The notes: a model not told the origin generated them from the letters alone. A stretch of DNA of 64,000 bases from Frankiales bacterium (GCA_016125335.1 WGLY01000001.1:120494-184493), one strand, 5' to 3'. Positions 19,231 to 28,259 are shown, counted from the first letter of the stretch. Numbers and translations are program-made.

Positions 19231-19914
19231 TCACGCCGCGCCCGCCAGCAGTGCGGCCAGTTGGTCTAGTCCGACCGCGACTTGGTCTGGTGCGGCGAAG
19301 GCGCGGGGGTAGCGGCGTGCGTCTCGGTTGATCCATGCGGTGCGCAGGCCCGCCTCGGCAGCGCCGTGGATGTCCCACGGGTGCACCGCGACCATGAGGA
19401 TGTCGCGGGCGTCGACGTCGCACATCTGCGCCGCGTAGGCATACGCCTGACGCGCCGGCTTCCAGATCCCTGCATCCTCAACGGAGAGCACGAGATCGAA
19501 GGAGTCCCGCAGGCCCGCGCGGGTGAGGAGCGAGTCCGTGATGGCCACGGACCCGTTGGTGAGCGTCACGAGCCGGAATCCGGCGCGCCGCAGCTCGACG
19601 ATGCCGGGCCGGACGTCCGGGTGCAGGTCGAGCTGCGCGAATCCGTCGAGAACATGGGCCTGGGCGGCGTCGATGGCGGCTTCGGGTAGGTCGGCGCGCA
19701 ACGCATCGCGCAAGTTGTCGGCGGCAAGGTCCACGAAACGAGCGGATCTCCCGGTGGCGGTCAGGGCGAACCCGTCGCGGAGCAGGCCGGCGAACCACGT
19801 GGCGGCTAGACCTGGGGGCGCTCCCACGGCCACGAACCGCTCAGTGAGCGGAGTCATGTCCGAGAGTGTCTCGTTGACATCGAACACGATCACCGTCGGC
19901 CTGCTGGTCTCCAT
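19231..19914 (-). CDS. HAD-family hydrolase (haloacid dehalogenase type II-like)
   Basis: A 227-residue HAD enzyme: motif I VIVFDVNETLSD (Asp12), motif II LVTLTNGS, Lys in WKPARQAYAYA, and the acidic region MVAVHPWDIHGAAEAG. The VNETL variant and the WDIHGA motif are typical of type II L-2-haloacid dehalogenases, but many such proteins have unknown substrates. The motif IV aspartates normally written ahNwD are here AVHPWD. It is convergent with zwf, 68 bases away. Confidence 0.8.
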   Translation of the reverse strand: METSRPTVIVFDVNETLSDMTPLTERFVAVGAPPGLAATWFAGLLRDGFALTATGRSARFVDLAADNLRDALRADLPEAAIDAAQAHVLDGFAQLDLHPDVRPGIVELRRAGFRLVTLTNGSVAITDSLLTRAGLRDSFDLVLSVEDAGIWKPARQAYAYAAQMCDVDARDILMVAVHPWDIHGAAEAGLRTAWINRDARRYPRAFAAPDQVAVGLDQLAALLAGAA

Positions 19915-19993
19915 CGCTCCTCCTGGATCTTCCCCGGTCCTTCACAGGCCGATCGGCGCGCCCCCTCGGGCGGCCAGCTGCCTCCGCTCCGTC

Positions 19994-20575
19994 TCAGCGG
20001 TCCTGTGGGGCTACCCAGGCGCTCGCGGCGAACGTGTCGTCGACGGGGGTGGCGAACAAGTGGTTGGTCCAGTTGCTGAGCGTCTTGACTGCGATGGCGA
20101 GGACCACCTCGAGGATCTGGGGTTCGGAGTAGCCGGCGGACCGGAACGCTTCGACCTCGGCGACGGAGGGGCGTCCGGCGGTGTCCAGCAACGAGCGGGT
20201 GAAGGCCGCCAGAGCTCTCAGCTTGGGGTCCGGGATCGGCTCGTCATCTCGGATGGCGGCCATCACGTGCGACGGGGTCTTGGAGAAGTGCTCGCCGATG
20301 TGGCTGTGCGCGGCCATGCAGTACTCGCACGAGTTGACCCGACTGATGGTGAGGAACACGACCTCCTGCTCGGCCGGGGTGAAGCCGGATCCGGACCTGA
20401 AGCGCCGGTAGCCGTCGAGGTAGGTCGCCAGCAGCCCGGGGGAGTTGGCCATCGCGGCGTACATCGTGGGGACGGAACCCAGGTTCTTGCGGGTGCGCTC
20501 GAGCAGCTCGGCGGCCTCCGGTGAGGCGTCCTGGATCGAGAGGAACGCAAGGTCGGTGATGTAGGGCTCGGTCAT
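19994..20575 (-). CDS. AhpD-like carboxymuconolactone decarboxylase family protein
   Basis: A 193-residue protein with the AhpD core NSCEYCMAAHSHIGEH (Cys83, Cys86, His90), which forms the peroxidase-coupled CxxC site. Residues 1-60 form the usual extra helices of the larger peroxidase-related group. ATG 20575 has GGAG 9 bases upstream, and the longer frame is not needed. A GGGTTCC element lies about 83 bases before the start. Likely protects against peroxides or acts as a disulfide reductase. Confidence 0.85.
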   Translation of the reverse strand: MTEPYITDLAFLSIQDASPEAAELLERTRKNLGSVPTMYAAMANSPGLLATYLDGYRRFRSGSGFTPAEQEVVFLTISRVNSCEYCMAAHSHIGEHFSKTPSHVMAAIRDDEPIPDPKLRALAAFTRSLLDTAGRPSVAEVEAFRSAGYSEPQILEVVLAIAVKTLSNWTNHLFATPVDDTFAASAWVAPQDR

Positions 20576-20657
20576 GGGGTTTGCTCCGGTGTGGTCATCG
20601 CTCGGGGTGCGGGTAGCGCTCCAACCTCGGGGTGGGCCCGCGGCTCTCGTGTCTAAG

Positions 20658-20665
20658 TGGAACCC
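20658..20665 (-). promoter_or_regulatory. GGGTTCCA element before the AhpD-like gene
   Basis: Reads ATCGGGTTCCACTT toward the AhpD-like gene, about 83 bases before ATG 20575; one mismatch to the GGGTTCCC core. Confidence 0.35.
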
Positions 20666-20691
20666 GATCGGGTCTCCGCATCCTTCCGGCC

Positions 20692-22464
20692 TCACGCGCC
20701 CTTCGACTGGGCTAAGCGGCATGCCGAGTTGATGAGGCCGACGTGGGAGAACGCCTGGGGGTAGTTGCCGAGCATCCGGCCCGTCGCTGTGTCGTACTCC
20801 TCGCTGAGCAGGCCGACGTCGTTCGCGAGGCCGAGCAGCCGTTCGAAGAGTGCGCGCGCGCGGTCGTGCTGTCCCTGCAGCGAGAGGTTGTCCACCAGCC
20901 AGAACGAGCAGAGCAGGAATGTCCCCTCACCCGGCGGGAGGCCATCGGCGGTCTCGTCGTCGGTGCGGTAGCGCTGCACCAGGCCGTCGACCGTGAGGTC
21001 GTTCTCGATCGCCGCCACGGTGCCGACCATGCGCGGGTCGTCCGCAGCGAGGAAGCCGACGAGTGGGAGCAGGAGCAGGCTGGCGTCCAGAGCTGTCGAG
21101 CCGTAGGACTGGACGAAGGTGTTGCGATCCGCGTCGTAGCCGTGCTCGCAGACGTCGCGGTGGATGAGGGCGGCGACGGATCGCCAGTGCTCGGCCGGGC
21201 CGGGCAGCTGCCAGCGCTCGACGGCGTGGGCGGCCCGGTCGAAGGCAACCCAGGCCATCGCCTTGGAGTAGGTGTGGTGGCGGCGCGCGCCGCGGGCTTC
21301 CCACAGGCCATCGTCGGGGTCCTGCCAGTGCTGCTCGAGGAACTGCAGGAGGGCGACCTGCAACTGCCAGGCCTCGTCATCGGGAACCATTCCCGCGAGT
21401 CGCGCGGCATGCAGTGCGTCCAGGACTTCCCCGTACACGTCGAGCTGGAACTGGCCGGCGGCCCCGTTGCCCACCCGGACCGGGGTCGATCCCTCGTAAC
21501 CGGGCATCCAGTCGAGCACGAGTTCGGGAAGCCGCCGTTCCCCGCCGATGCCGTACATGATCTGAAGCTGGGCGGGGTCACCGGCGGTCGCGCGCAGGAG
21601 CCAGGCGCGCCAGTCCCGGGCCTCGTCGATGTATCCGTTGGACAGCAAAGCCAGGAGCGTGAACGTGGCGTCGCGCAGCCAGCTGTAGCGGTAGTCCCAG
21701 TTCCGCTCGCCGCCGAGGTGCTCGGGCAGGGATGTGGTGGGTGCGGCGACGATCGCGCCCGTGGGGTCGAACGTGAGTGCCTTGAGGGTGATGAGCGAGC
21801 GTCGGACCGCGGCCTCGTAGGGGCCGGTGTAGGTGCACCGGGACGACCAGGCCTTCCACCGTTGTTCGCGCGAGGCCAGCTCCGCCTCGGCGTCGACCGG
21901 GCCGGGCGGCTCGTCCGTCGAGGGATGCCAGGCCAGGGCGAACGGGACGCGCTGCCCGGCCTCGACGGTGAAGTCGGCGAATGTCTGCATGTCCCGTCCC
22001 TCTAGGGGGATCGGGGTGTGCAGGCACAAGGCGTCTGGACCGGCGATGGCGTGGATGCCGCCGGGGACGCGACGCACACAGGGGACCACCCATCCGTAGT
22101 CGAGTCGCAGGCGCAGTTCCATGCTCATCTGGACCGAGCCTTCGACGCCTTCGACGATGCGCACCAGAGTTGGATGGGCGTGTCGGTGCGGCATGAAGTC
22201 GATCAGGCGAACGCGCCCGGTGGCGGTGGTGAACTCGGTCTCGAGGACGAGGGTTGCGTTGCGGTACTGCCGGGTGGTGCGAGTGGGTGCTGCCGTCGGG
22301 CGCATCGTCCAGTGCCCGTGCGAGTCGTCGCCGACGAGGCTTGCGAAGCAGGCCCCCGAGTCGAACCTGGGCAGGCAGAGCCAGTCGATGGAGCCGTCGC
22401 GGCTGACCAGGGCTGCGGTGTGGGTGTCCCCGATCATCGCGTAGTCCTCGATCGGGCGGCTCAT
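20692..22464 (-). CDS. GH15 family glucoamylase/trehalase-like protein
   Basis: A 590-residue glycoside hydrolase family 15 enzyme. The N-terminal beta domain (DYAMIGDTHTAALVSRDGS) leads to an (alpha/alpha)6 barrel with ERNWDYRYSWLRDA (253-266), GQFQLDVYGEVLDALH, DDGLWEARGARRHHTYSKAM with a probable catalytic Glu, and GTFLLCSFWLVDNL. Actinobacterial GH15 proteins include trehalases and glucoamylases; sequence alone does not separate them. No signal peptide. Together with the GH13 and MGH1-like enzymes it suggests mobilisation of internal glucan or trehalose. Confidence 0.9.
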   Translation of the reverse strand: MSRPIEDYAMIGDTHTAALVSRDGSIDWLCLPRFDSGACFASLVGDDSHGHWTMRPTAAPTRTTRQYRNATLVLETEFTTATGRVRLIDFMPHRHAHPTLVRIVEGVEGSVQMSMELRLRLDYGWVVPCVRRVPGGIHAIAGPDALCLHTPIPLEGRDMQTFADFTVEAGQRVPFALAWHPSTDEPPGPVDAEAELASREQRWKAWSSRCTYTGPYEAAVRRSLITLKALTFDPTGAIVAAPTTSLPEHLGGERNWDYRYSWLRDATFTLLALLSNGYIDEARDWRAWLLRATAGDPAQLQIMYGIGGERRLPELVLDWMPGYEGSTPVRVGNGAAGQFQLDVYGEVLDALHAARLAGMVPDDEAWQLQVALLQFLEQHWQDPDDGLWEARGARRHHTYSKAMAWVAFDRAAHAVERWQLPGPAEHWRSVAALIHRDVCEHGYDADRNTFVQSYGSTALDASLLLLPLVGFLAADDPRMVGTVAAIENDLTVDGLVQRYRTDDETADGLPPGEGTFLLCSFWLVDNLSLQGQHDRARALFERLLGLANDVGLLSEEYDTATGRMLGNYPQAFSHVGLINSACRLAQSKGA

Positions 22465-22564
22465 CCTGAACCAACGAACGTGCGGCTGTCGGTCCGCCGC
22501 GATGTGGCAGGGCTGGGACTGAGTCGCCTCGCGAGGCCCGCATGGATGCCAGCGCGGGGCTCGC

Positions 22565-23458
22565 TCATGCGGTTGTTCCGGTTCTGGGGTCGACCGGGGC
22601 CCCGCCCGACGAGGCCGACGGTGCTGGCCGAGCGGAGAAGCGGCGAGTACGGAAGGCCCAGCTCAGCGGTAACGCGACGAGTAGGGCGCCGCCGAGCATG
22701 TTGCCGATGCCGGCCGGGATCAGGTTCCAGACGAATGCGTCGACCCAGTCGGGGCCGCCGCCGAGCGCGTGGGAAAGGCTGAAGAAGCCCATGTTCGCGG
22801 GACTGTGCTGAAATCCCGCGGTGACAAACGCCGTCACGGCCAGCAGCACGGGGATGTACTTCCCGAAGATGGTGCGACCCATCAGAGCGAAGAACGCGGC
22901 CATGCCGACGAGCCAGTTGGCCAGCATCCCGGAGATGACGACTCGGATCCAGGAGTCCGCTCCGCCGGCGGCCTGAAAGGACATTTTGGTGGCGACGATC
23001 TCGTTGAGCTGAGTGTGCACGGCGGGGGAGTATCGCTGGGCGAATCCGATCGCCGAGGCGGTGATGAGGGCGCCGACAAAGTTGCCGACCCAGGCGAGAC
23101 CCCAGAACCGTGCGACCAGCAGCGCCTTGGCACCGGTCAGGGAGAGCGTGGTGGGCAGCACCACGTTGGCCTCAGTGAACAGGACGCCGTGAGAAAGGAT
23201 GACGAAGAAGAAGCCGGTCGAGAAGCCGAGTCCCTCGAGCAGGTAGAACGCGCCCGAACCGCTGGCGCCGGTGGCGAGCAGGACGGAGAACAGGGCGCCT
23301 ACCGTGATGAACGCCCCGCCGAGCATGGCGAGGGCGAAGACCCGCACCGAGTTGAGGTCCGAGAGCCGATGGGCCCCCTCTCGAGCCATGACGGCGAGCA
23401 CGACTTCGGGCTGGATGTAGCTCGCTGCGGGGACCACGAGGTCCTCGTCCACACTCAT
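22565..23458 (-). CDS. Formate/nitrite transporter (FNT) family channel
   Basis: A 297-residue membrane protein with six hydrophobic segments and FNT features: LGGAFITVGALFSVLLA, SHGVLFTEANVVLPTTLSL (the channel loop between helices 2a and 2b), WVGNFVGALI, ANWLVGMAAFFAL, and FQHSPANMGFFSL. The family moves formate, nitrite or hydrosulfide. It could export sulfide or take up formate; the constriction residues need structural comparison. The C-terminal tail is Ser/Pro-rich. It stands alone, 100 bases after the GH15 start and 118 bases before egtD. Confidence 0.88.
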   Translation of the reverse strand: MSVDEDLVVPAASYIQPEVVLAVMAREGAHRLSDLNSVRVFALAMLGGAFITVGALFSVLLATGASGSGAFYLLEGLGFSTGFFFVILSHGVLFTEANVVLPTTLSLTGAKALLVARFWGLAWVGNFVGALITASAIGFAQRYSPAVHTQLNEIVATKMSFQAAGGADSWIRVVISGMLANWLVGMAAFFALMGRTIFGKYIPVLLAVTAFVTAGFQHSPANMGFFSLSHALGGGPDWVDAFVWNLIPAGIGNMLGGALLVALPLSWAFRTRRFSARPAPSASSGGAPVDPRTGTTA

Positions 23459-23576
23459 GTCGTTGCGCCGATTCGGGTGTAGCGCACGGGGGGCGACAGG
23501 AGGGGTCTGATCTCAGCGACGGAGTTGTCGTCGGCGGAGGCAGCCTCCCGGGACCTGGAGTGCGTGTGCGTCGCGT

Positions 23577-24563
23577 TCATCGGTGCCGCCGGTGGGCGAG
23601 GGTGAGCGCATAGTCGCCACGACGATCGGTCCACTGACCTGTCGGGTCGAAGCCGGCGGCGGCGAGCTCCGCGCCGATGCCCTCGAGGCGGAACTTGGTG
23701 GAGATCTCGATGCGGATCTCCTCGCCTGCTGCGAGGTCGAGCTCGAGGTCGGCTCCGGGGATGCGGACGTGCTGGGGTGCCTCGGCGCGCAGGCGCAAGT
23801 CCATCCGCTCCATGTGGGCGTCCCAGAACGGGACGTAGCTGAAGGCGTCGAGGTCGAAGTCCGCGCCGAGTTCACGGTTGAGAACACGCAGGGAGTTGAG
23901 GACGAAGTCCGCTGTGATGCCGTTCGGGTCGTTGTACGCCGCGATGAGGCGGTCGGCGGACTTCACCAGGTCGGTGCCGAGCAGTAGCGAGTCGCCGGGG
24001 GCGAGGGAGTCGGCGAGCGCGCCGAGGAACGCTGCGCGCTCCTCGACGTAGAGATTGCCGATCGTGCCGCCGAGGAAAGCCACCATCCGGCGGCCGCCCG
24101 GGGGGAGATCGCCGAGGTGCAGGGTGAAGTCGCCGACGAGACCCTCGACCTGAACACCGGGGTACGCCGCGGAGATCTCGGCAGCGGCGCGGCGCAAGGT
24201 CGCCTCCGACACGTCGACCGGGACAAAACGTTTCAGCTGGCGCGTCTCGGTGAACGCGTCAAGGAGGGTCCTGGTCTTGTCCGATGTCCCGCTGCCCAAC
24301 TCGATGAGTGTCGACGCACCGCTCGTCTCCGCGATCTGGTGGGCGTGGGTGCTGAGGACCTCGCGCTCGCGCTCGGTGGGGTAGTACTCCGGGAGGCGGG
24401 TGATGAGGTCGAACAGCTCGGAGCCGTGGTCGTCGTAGAGCCACTTGGGCGGAAGGCTGCGCGGTTGGGCTCCGAGCCCCCGTCGAACGTCCTGGACGAG
24501 GCTGGTTGTCGCCCAGTCGCTGCTGAGGAGTACCTCGATGTGCGGTTCCTTCGTCCGGGTCAC
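23577..24563 (-). CDS. egtD: L-histidine N-alpha-methyltransferase (ergothioneine synthesis)
   Basis: A 328-residue enzyme that trimethylates histidine to hercynine, the first step of ergothioneine synthesis. SAM motif STLIELGSGTSDKTRTLLDA (about 84-103), LPPKWLYDDHGSELFD and LPEYYPTERERE near the N-terminus, and FLGGTIGNLYVEER in the core are all EgtD signatures. GTG 24563 overlaps the egtB stop (GTGA); longer frames upstream are shadow. It is translated after egtB. Confidence 0.93.
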   Translation of the reverse strand: MTRTKEPHIEVLLSSDWATTSLVQDVRRGLGAQPRSLPPKWLYDDHGSELFDLITRLPEYYPTEREREVLSTHAHQIAETSGASTLIELGSGTSDKTRTLLDAFTETRQLKRFVPVDVSEATLRRAAAEISAAYPGVQVEGLVGDFTLHLGDLPPGGRRMVAFLGGTIGNLYVEERAAFLGALADSLAPGDSLLLGTDLVKSADRLIAAYNDPNGITADFVLNSLRVLNRELGADFDLDAFSYVPFWDAHMERMDLRLRAEAPQHVRIPGADLELDLAAGEEIRIEISTKFRLEGIGAELAAAGFDPTGQWTDRRGDYALTLAHRRHR

Positions 24564-25861
24564 GCGGTCACCTCTCGAGTCAGGTCGGCGGTCCCGCCGT
24601 CCGCAAGGCGCACGCCGGACAGCGCCCATCGGGCTGCGTGCGGGAAGAAGTTGCGGTACGGCGTGCGCGCGTGGCCGGGAGGCGTGAGCGCGCAACCGCC
24701 GCGCAGGACCATCTGGTTCGACATGAACTTCCCGTTGTACTCGCCGATGGCCCCGGGCGCGGGGTGGAACCCGGGGTAGGGGTGGTAGGCCGACGACGTC
24801 CACTCCCAGCAGTCGCCGAACGCCTGGCGCAGCCGCCCGGTGGACGCCTCCGCAGCACGCGGGTGGAACGTCTCGCCGTCGGCGAGGTTGGCGCCCTCGG
24901 TGCCCGCGCCGTCGACCGCGACGGCGTGCTCCCACTCCGCCTCGCTGGGCAGGCGCTTGCCGGCCCAGGTCGCGTAAGCCTCGGCCTCGTAGAAGCTGAC
25001 GTGGCTCACCGGCAGCGCGGGGTCCACCGGGAACGTGCCGTGCAGCGTGTGCTCGACCCATACGCCGTCGAGCTGCTGCCAGTAGAACGGTGCGCGCCAT
25101 GTCTCGGCGTTGACCTTCGCCCAGCCGTCGGACAGCCAGAGCTCGTGGCGGCGATATCCGTTGTCGGTCATGAACTCCAGCCACTCGCCGTTCGTCACGA
25201 GGCGGTCGGCCAGGCGGTAGGGCTCGAGCCAGACGCGGTGGCGCGGCTGCTCGTTGTCGAAGCTGAAGCCGTCGCCCTCGTGCCCGATCTCGACGAGCCC
25301 GCCCTCGACGTCGACCCAGCCGAGGCGGTCGGGCGCGGCGATGGCGGCCGGGCGGCCGGCGTAGACGGGCTGCAGGGGGTTGCGCGAGAGCACGTGCTTG
25401 ATGTCCATGAGCAGCAGCTCCTGGTGCTGCTGCTCATGGTGGAAGCCGAGCTCGAGGGTCGGCGCGAGCTTCTCGAGGGTGCCGGTGTCGAGGGAGGAGA
25501 TGACGTCGCGCATGCGGGCATCGACGTTGCCGCGGTAGGTGGCGACCTCGTGCGCGCCGGGCCGGCTGATGAGCCCGCGGTCGGGGCGGGAGTACCGCGG
25601 GCCGAGGGTCTCGTAGTAGCTGTTGAACAGGAACCAGTAGCGGTCCTGGAACGGCGCGAACCCCTGCTCGTGGTCGGCTAGGACGAAGGTCTCGAAGAAC
25701 CAGGTGACGTGCGCGCGGTGCCACTTCGTCGGCGAGACGTCGGGCATCGACTGGACGGTCTGGTCCTCGGGCGAGAGCGGCGCGGCGAGCGCCTCGGTAT
25801 GCGCACGGACCTCGTCGAAGCGGGTGACCAGGCCCTCGCGTGTCGACGCCAAAGGTCGCAT
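24560..25861 (-). CDS. egtB: Hercynine oxygenase EgtB-like (ergothioneine synthesis)
   Basis: A 433-residue non-haem iron enzyme that joins hercynine to a thiol with oxygen. An N-terminal DinB-like domain carries the iron ligands (WHRAH with His51; HHEQQH with His142 and His146), and a C-terminal formylglycine-generating-enzyme-like domain follows (RLPSEAEWEHA, FGDCWEWTSSAY, MVLRGGCALTPPGH). ATG 25861 is preceded by GGAGG; a longer start would add 17 residues. egtA, egtC and egtE of the mycobacterial cluster are absent here, so the thiol donor and C-S lyase must come from elsewhere. Confidence 0.92.
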   Translation of the reverse strand: MRPLASTREGLVTRFDEVRAHTEALAAPLSPEDQTVQSMPDVSPTKWHRAHVTWFFETFVLADHEQGFAPFQDRYWFLFNSYYETLGPRYSRPDRGLISRPGAHEVATYRGNVDARMRDVISSLDTGTLEKLAPTLELGFHHEQQHQELLLMDIKHVLSRNPLQPVYAGRPAAIAAPDRLGWVDVEGGLVEIGHEGDGFSFDNEQPRHRVWLEPYRLADRLVTNGEWLEFMTDNGYRRHELWLSDGWAKVNAETWRAPFYWQQLDGVWVEHTLHGTFPVDPALPVSHVSFYEAEAYATWAGKRLPSEAEWEHAVAVDGAGTEGANLADGETFHPRAAEASTGRLRQAFGDCWEWTSSAYHPYPGFHPAPGAIGEYNGKFMSNQMVLRGGCALTPPGHARTPYRNFFPHAARWALSGVRLADGGTADLTREVTA

Positions 25862-25899
25862 TGCCTGGCCTCCTCGTCGTGGGCTGATGCTGACCTGAC

Positions 25900-25907
25900 G
25901 GGAACCC
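25900..25907 (-). promoter_or_regulatory. GGGTTCCC element before egtB
   Basis: Reads GGCGGGTTCCCGTCAGG toward egtB, 38 bases before ATG 25861. Ties ergothioneine synthesis to the other genes with this element. Confidence 0.5.
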
Positions 25908-26472
25908 GCCATCGACGGAGATACATTCCGACCTGATCAGGCGATCTCCCAAGCTGCGGCTGACGGCACCAGGTTGCCGCCCGGCCTCGCAGCCCACGAG
26001 GTGCCCCAGGGAGCGTTTTGCCCGGCGCGAACTCGGTGTTGGGCCTCTCGTGCACGCCTCGCGCGCCGACGCCAAGAGGAGTTGCTCGCTCGTGGCCGAG
26101 AGGCCAGCGTCTCATCGGTGTGGGATGGGCGGGAACCGCCAGGCGCCGGCGTAACTCCTCCTGCGAGCGGCGATGGCAACGGCGGTGGCAGTCGGGGTCA
26201 TGGAACGCAGCCGGGCATAGTCCGGGGCGCGGGGACGCTTCGCTGGGCCTTCGCGCTTATCGCTTGTCCGACCTCCACAAGCTACGCACCGACCGCGTTG
26301 ACACTCACTCGTCGCTGGTGCCGGTCCGCCGGCTTCGGCTCCACCCCGCCACTGCCCATCTGTCGTCGCGACCGCTGCCGATCGCGTCGCCGTCGATCGT
26401 CGTACACGACTGGCGCTGCGATCGGTTGCGTGGCTCTCCCGGGCCGGCACGGCAGGTCTGACACACACGCGG
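25908..26472. other. Non-coding boundary between the stress island and the mobile element
   Basis: About 565 bases with no convincing gene in any frame; the open frames present have low-complexity Arg/Ser translations. No tRNA is visible. This is where the chromosome-like genes end and the excisionase-like gene begins, so an attachment site may lie here, but I see no matching direct repeat with the right end of the window. Confidence 0.4.
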
Positions 26473-26733
26473 CTACCGGGGCGCCGGTGCCCAGGGCGGA
26501 CTCTCGGGCGGATCGATCCGGGCGTCCTCGACGAAGCGGTCGAGGTCATGTCGGTCGATCCGTACGTAGCGGCCGATCTTGTAGAAGCGAATGCGTCGTT
26601 CCGCGATGAGACGCCGGACGAAGCGCACGGGCGTCCCCAACCGCTCCGCTGCTTGATCGACGTCGAGGAGGTCGCACGGGGTCGTGGCCGCGGTCGCGGG
26701 ACTTGCGCTGGCTTGGTGGGTGTCCACTGTCAT
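26473..26733 (-). CDS. Excisionase-like MerR/HTH_17 DNA-binding protein
   Basis: An 86-residue protein with LDVDQAAERLGTPVRFVRRL followed by RIRFYKIGRYVRIDRHDLDRF, the helix-turn-helix and wing of excisionase (Xis)-type proteins. ATG 26733 is preferred because GGGAG lies 9 bases upstream; the ATG at 26742 is too close to it. In conjugative elements this protein bends DNA at the attachment site and usually sits next to the integrase, but no integrase gene is found beside it here. It reads toward the stress island. Confidence 0.8.
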   Translation of the reverse strand: MTVDTHQASASPATAATTPCDLLDVDQAAERLGTPVRFVRRLIAERRIRFYKIGRYVRIDRHDLDRFVEDARIDPPESPPWAPAPR

Positions 26734-26996
26734 GGCTGTCATCTCCCGGGATTGGCCGCCGACGGCGGTCGAATTGTGTGGACGCTGAACCGGCTGCGAA
26801 GCCTGCGTTCACACGGGCCCGGCCCACTCTGGGTAACCCCCCTTGCCAGGCGTCTGGCCATCACCGGTCCGCACTCACGAGTTCCACACATCGCTGGGTG
26901 AGGCGTCGGCTGCCCCTGGCCGCGGACCTGGCCATCGTTGATGCACGTGTGTCGCGTCACGGCGTCCGTGCTGAGACTGGGGTCGTCCGGCTGGCG

Positions 26997-27038
26997 CCAG
27001 ACCCACGGCAACCCCACCGAGCAGCGTTCTGGTGTCAG
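26997..27038 (+). repeat. Direct repeat, copy 1
   Basis: A 42-base block beginning CCAGAC and ending GCGTTCTGGTGTCAG. It matches copy 2 at roughly 36-37 positions with a single-base length difference near the middle. Confidence 0.6.
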
Positions 27039-27295
27039 CCCCGGACCGGGTGGTTGCCTCCGACCGGGAAGGTGGTCACCTGGTCTCCGCACCCTCACCG
27101 CCGGTCGTGGCCGGTCCGGTCGTCCCCGCCAGCCCGCTGACCGATCCGTGGATCTGCACTGTCGCCACCCTTGCCACGGACCTGGCCACGCGGACCGGGA
27201 AGTCAGCGGCCCCCTGGCCATCGGCCTGCCCCCGTTCGACTTCTGTCCGTGGCAAGAGACTGTCGATGCAGGTCAGGGGCTTGCCGGGCGCATGG

Positions 27296-27338
27296 CCAGA
27301 CTCGCGGCAACCCCCGGTGAGCAGCGTTCGGGTGTCAG
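27296..27338 (+). repeat. Direct repeat, copy 2
   Basis: A 43-base block beginning CCAGAC and ending GCGTTCGGGTGTCAG, 299 bases after copy 1 and just before the ribosome site of the gene at 27360. Confidence 0.6.
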
Positions 27339-27359
27339 TCACCGAACCCGGAGGTCTCC

Positions 27360-28259
27360 ATGTCAGCTTCGTCGCCAGTCGCCCCGGCGAGCCAGCACCG
27401 ACGGGCGTCCGTCGGCGCCAGGGTGAAGATCACTCGTGACCGCGCCGGCCTGCTGTCCGCGCTGACGGCCATCGACGAACTGGGTTGGGAGTCCGTCGTC
27501 GGGGAGTCCCTGCTCGTCTATGTCAGGGCCACGGTCGTACGCCCCCAGCTGGTCCGCACCGGACTGTGCAACGCCGCCCGGGAGCAGGCCGAGGCGACCG
27601 CTTGGGAGGCGGTGTGGGAGACGTTGCTCGACGAGTCGCTGCGCACGGCCCAGTCGCCGTGGGGCGTTCTGTGGCAGGTCGCGCGCCACTCGGTGCTCGG
27701 CGAGATCATCGCGTGCGAGTACGGGACGGATGCCCGCAAGAGCTGGCGGGCGCGCCGCCGATCGGTGCCGACAAGCCCGGGGTCGACCCCTCGGAGCACA
27801 TCGGACTCAAGTGCTGCGCTGATCAGCCTTGAGGACCTACCCGAAGATGGCACCGAGATCGCTGACGAGGTCGGACTCCTCTGGCTCGACGCTTGCCCGC
27901 TGCTGATGCTGGTGGTGGACGCCCTCGTGGAGGTCGGGTGGACGCGCAGCACAGCTGCTCGCGTCGTGGAGGCCGTCGCGTGCTCCGCAGGTCGCGTGGG
28001 GTCGGACGCCGTGGACTGGCGTCTGTTTGCTACCGCCTTGCAGATCCCCGGGTGGCAGGTACGCCGGGTCGCTGTGGCGGTGCTGGGCGTCCCCGGCTGG
28101 CCCGGCGTGGTTCAGCAGTTGGCGACCGATGGTCCGGCGATCCTCGAGCTCGCGGGTGTGCAGGCGGCTATGCGCTCGACCGTGACGTCGTGGATGCCCA
28201 GCACGGTCACCGCGGCCAACCGGGCCGCGAGCGCGCTGATCCCCAATCAGGCGGCGTGA
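27360..28259 (+). CDS. Conserved-looking mobile-element protein of unknown function (sigma-factor-like N-terminus)
   Basis: A 299-residue protein; ATG 27360 has a strong GGAGG 6 bases before it. The region around AAREQAEATAWEAVWETLLDE and SPWGVLWQVARHSVLGEIIA looks like the helical core of a sigma-70 region 2, with WRARRRS as a basic segment, but the match is weak. The C-terminal half (LDACPLLMLVVDALVEVGW, WQVRRVAVAVLGVPG) could hold another helix-turn-helix. It is the first gene of the plus-strand element genes and may be a regulator of them. I do not recognise a named family. Confidence 0.6.
   Translation: MSASSPVAPASQHRRASVGARVKITRDRAGLLSALTAIDELGWESVVGESLLVYVRATVVRPQLVRTGLCNAAREQAEATAWEAVWETLLDESLRTAQSPWGVLWQVARHSVLGEIIACEYGTDARKSWRARRRSVPTSPGSTPRSTSDSSAALISLEDLPEDGTEIADEVGLLWLDACPLLMLVVDALVEVGWTRSTAARVVEAVACSAGRVGSDAVDWRLFATALQIPGWQVRRVAVAVLGVPGWPGVVQQLATDGPAILELAGVQAAMRSTVTSWMPSTVTAANRAASALIPNQAA

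Larger units (their letters stand above)
26734..27359. other. Non-coding 626-base region with a long direct repeat
   Basis: No convincing gene. Two imperfect direct copies of a 42/43-base block lie at 26997-27038 and 27296-27338; both contain GCGGCAACCCC- or ACGGCAACCCC-type sequence and then GAGCAGCGTTC and GGTGTCAG. The second copy ends 21 bases before the start of the next gene, and the 300 bases between copies are rich in short GGCC/TGGCCA blocks. Possible roles are a promoter or operator region, a recombination site or an origin. Confidence 0.5.

Noticed and set aside
20743..22005. 420-codon plus-strand frame opposite the GH15 gene
   Set aside because: Shadow of a strong GH15 gene; Gly/Val/Glu-rich translation without motifs.
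24564..25184. Longer version of egtD
   Set aside because: The added part lies inside egtB in another frame and consists of Arg/Ala-rich shadow sequence.
25937..26472. Possible integrase remnant before the excisionase-like gene
   Set aside because: None of the frames shows the Arg-His-Tyr residues of tyrosine integrases or a serine recombinase start.
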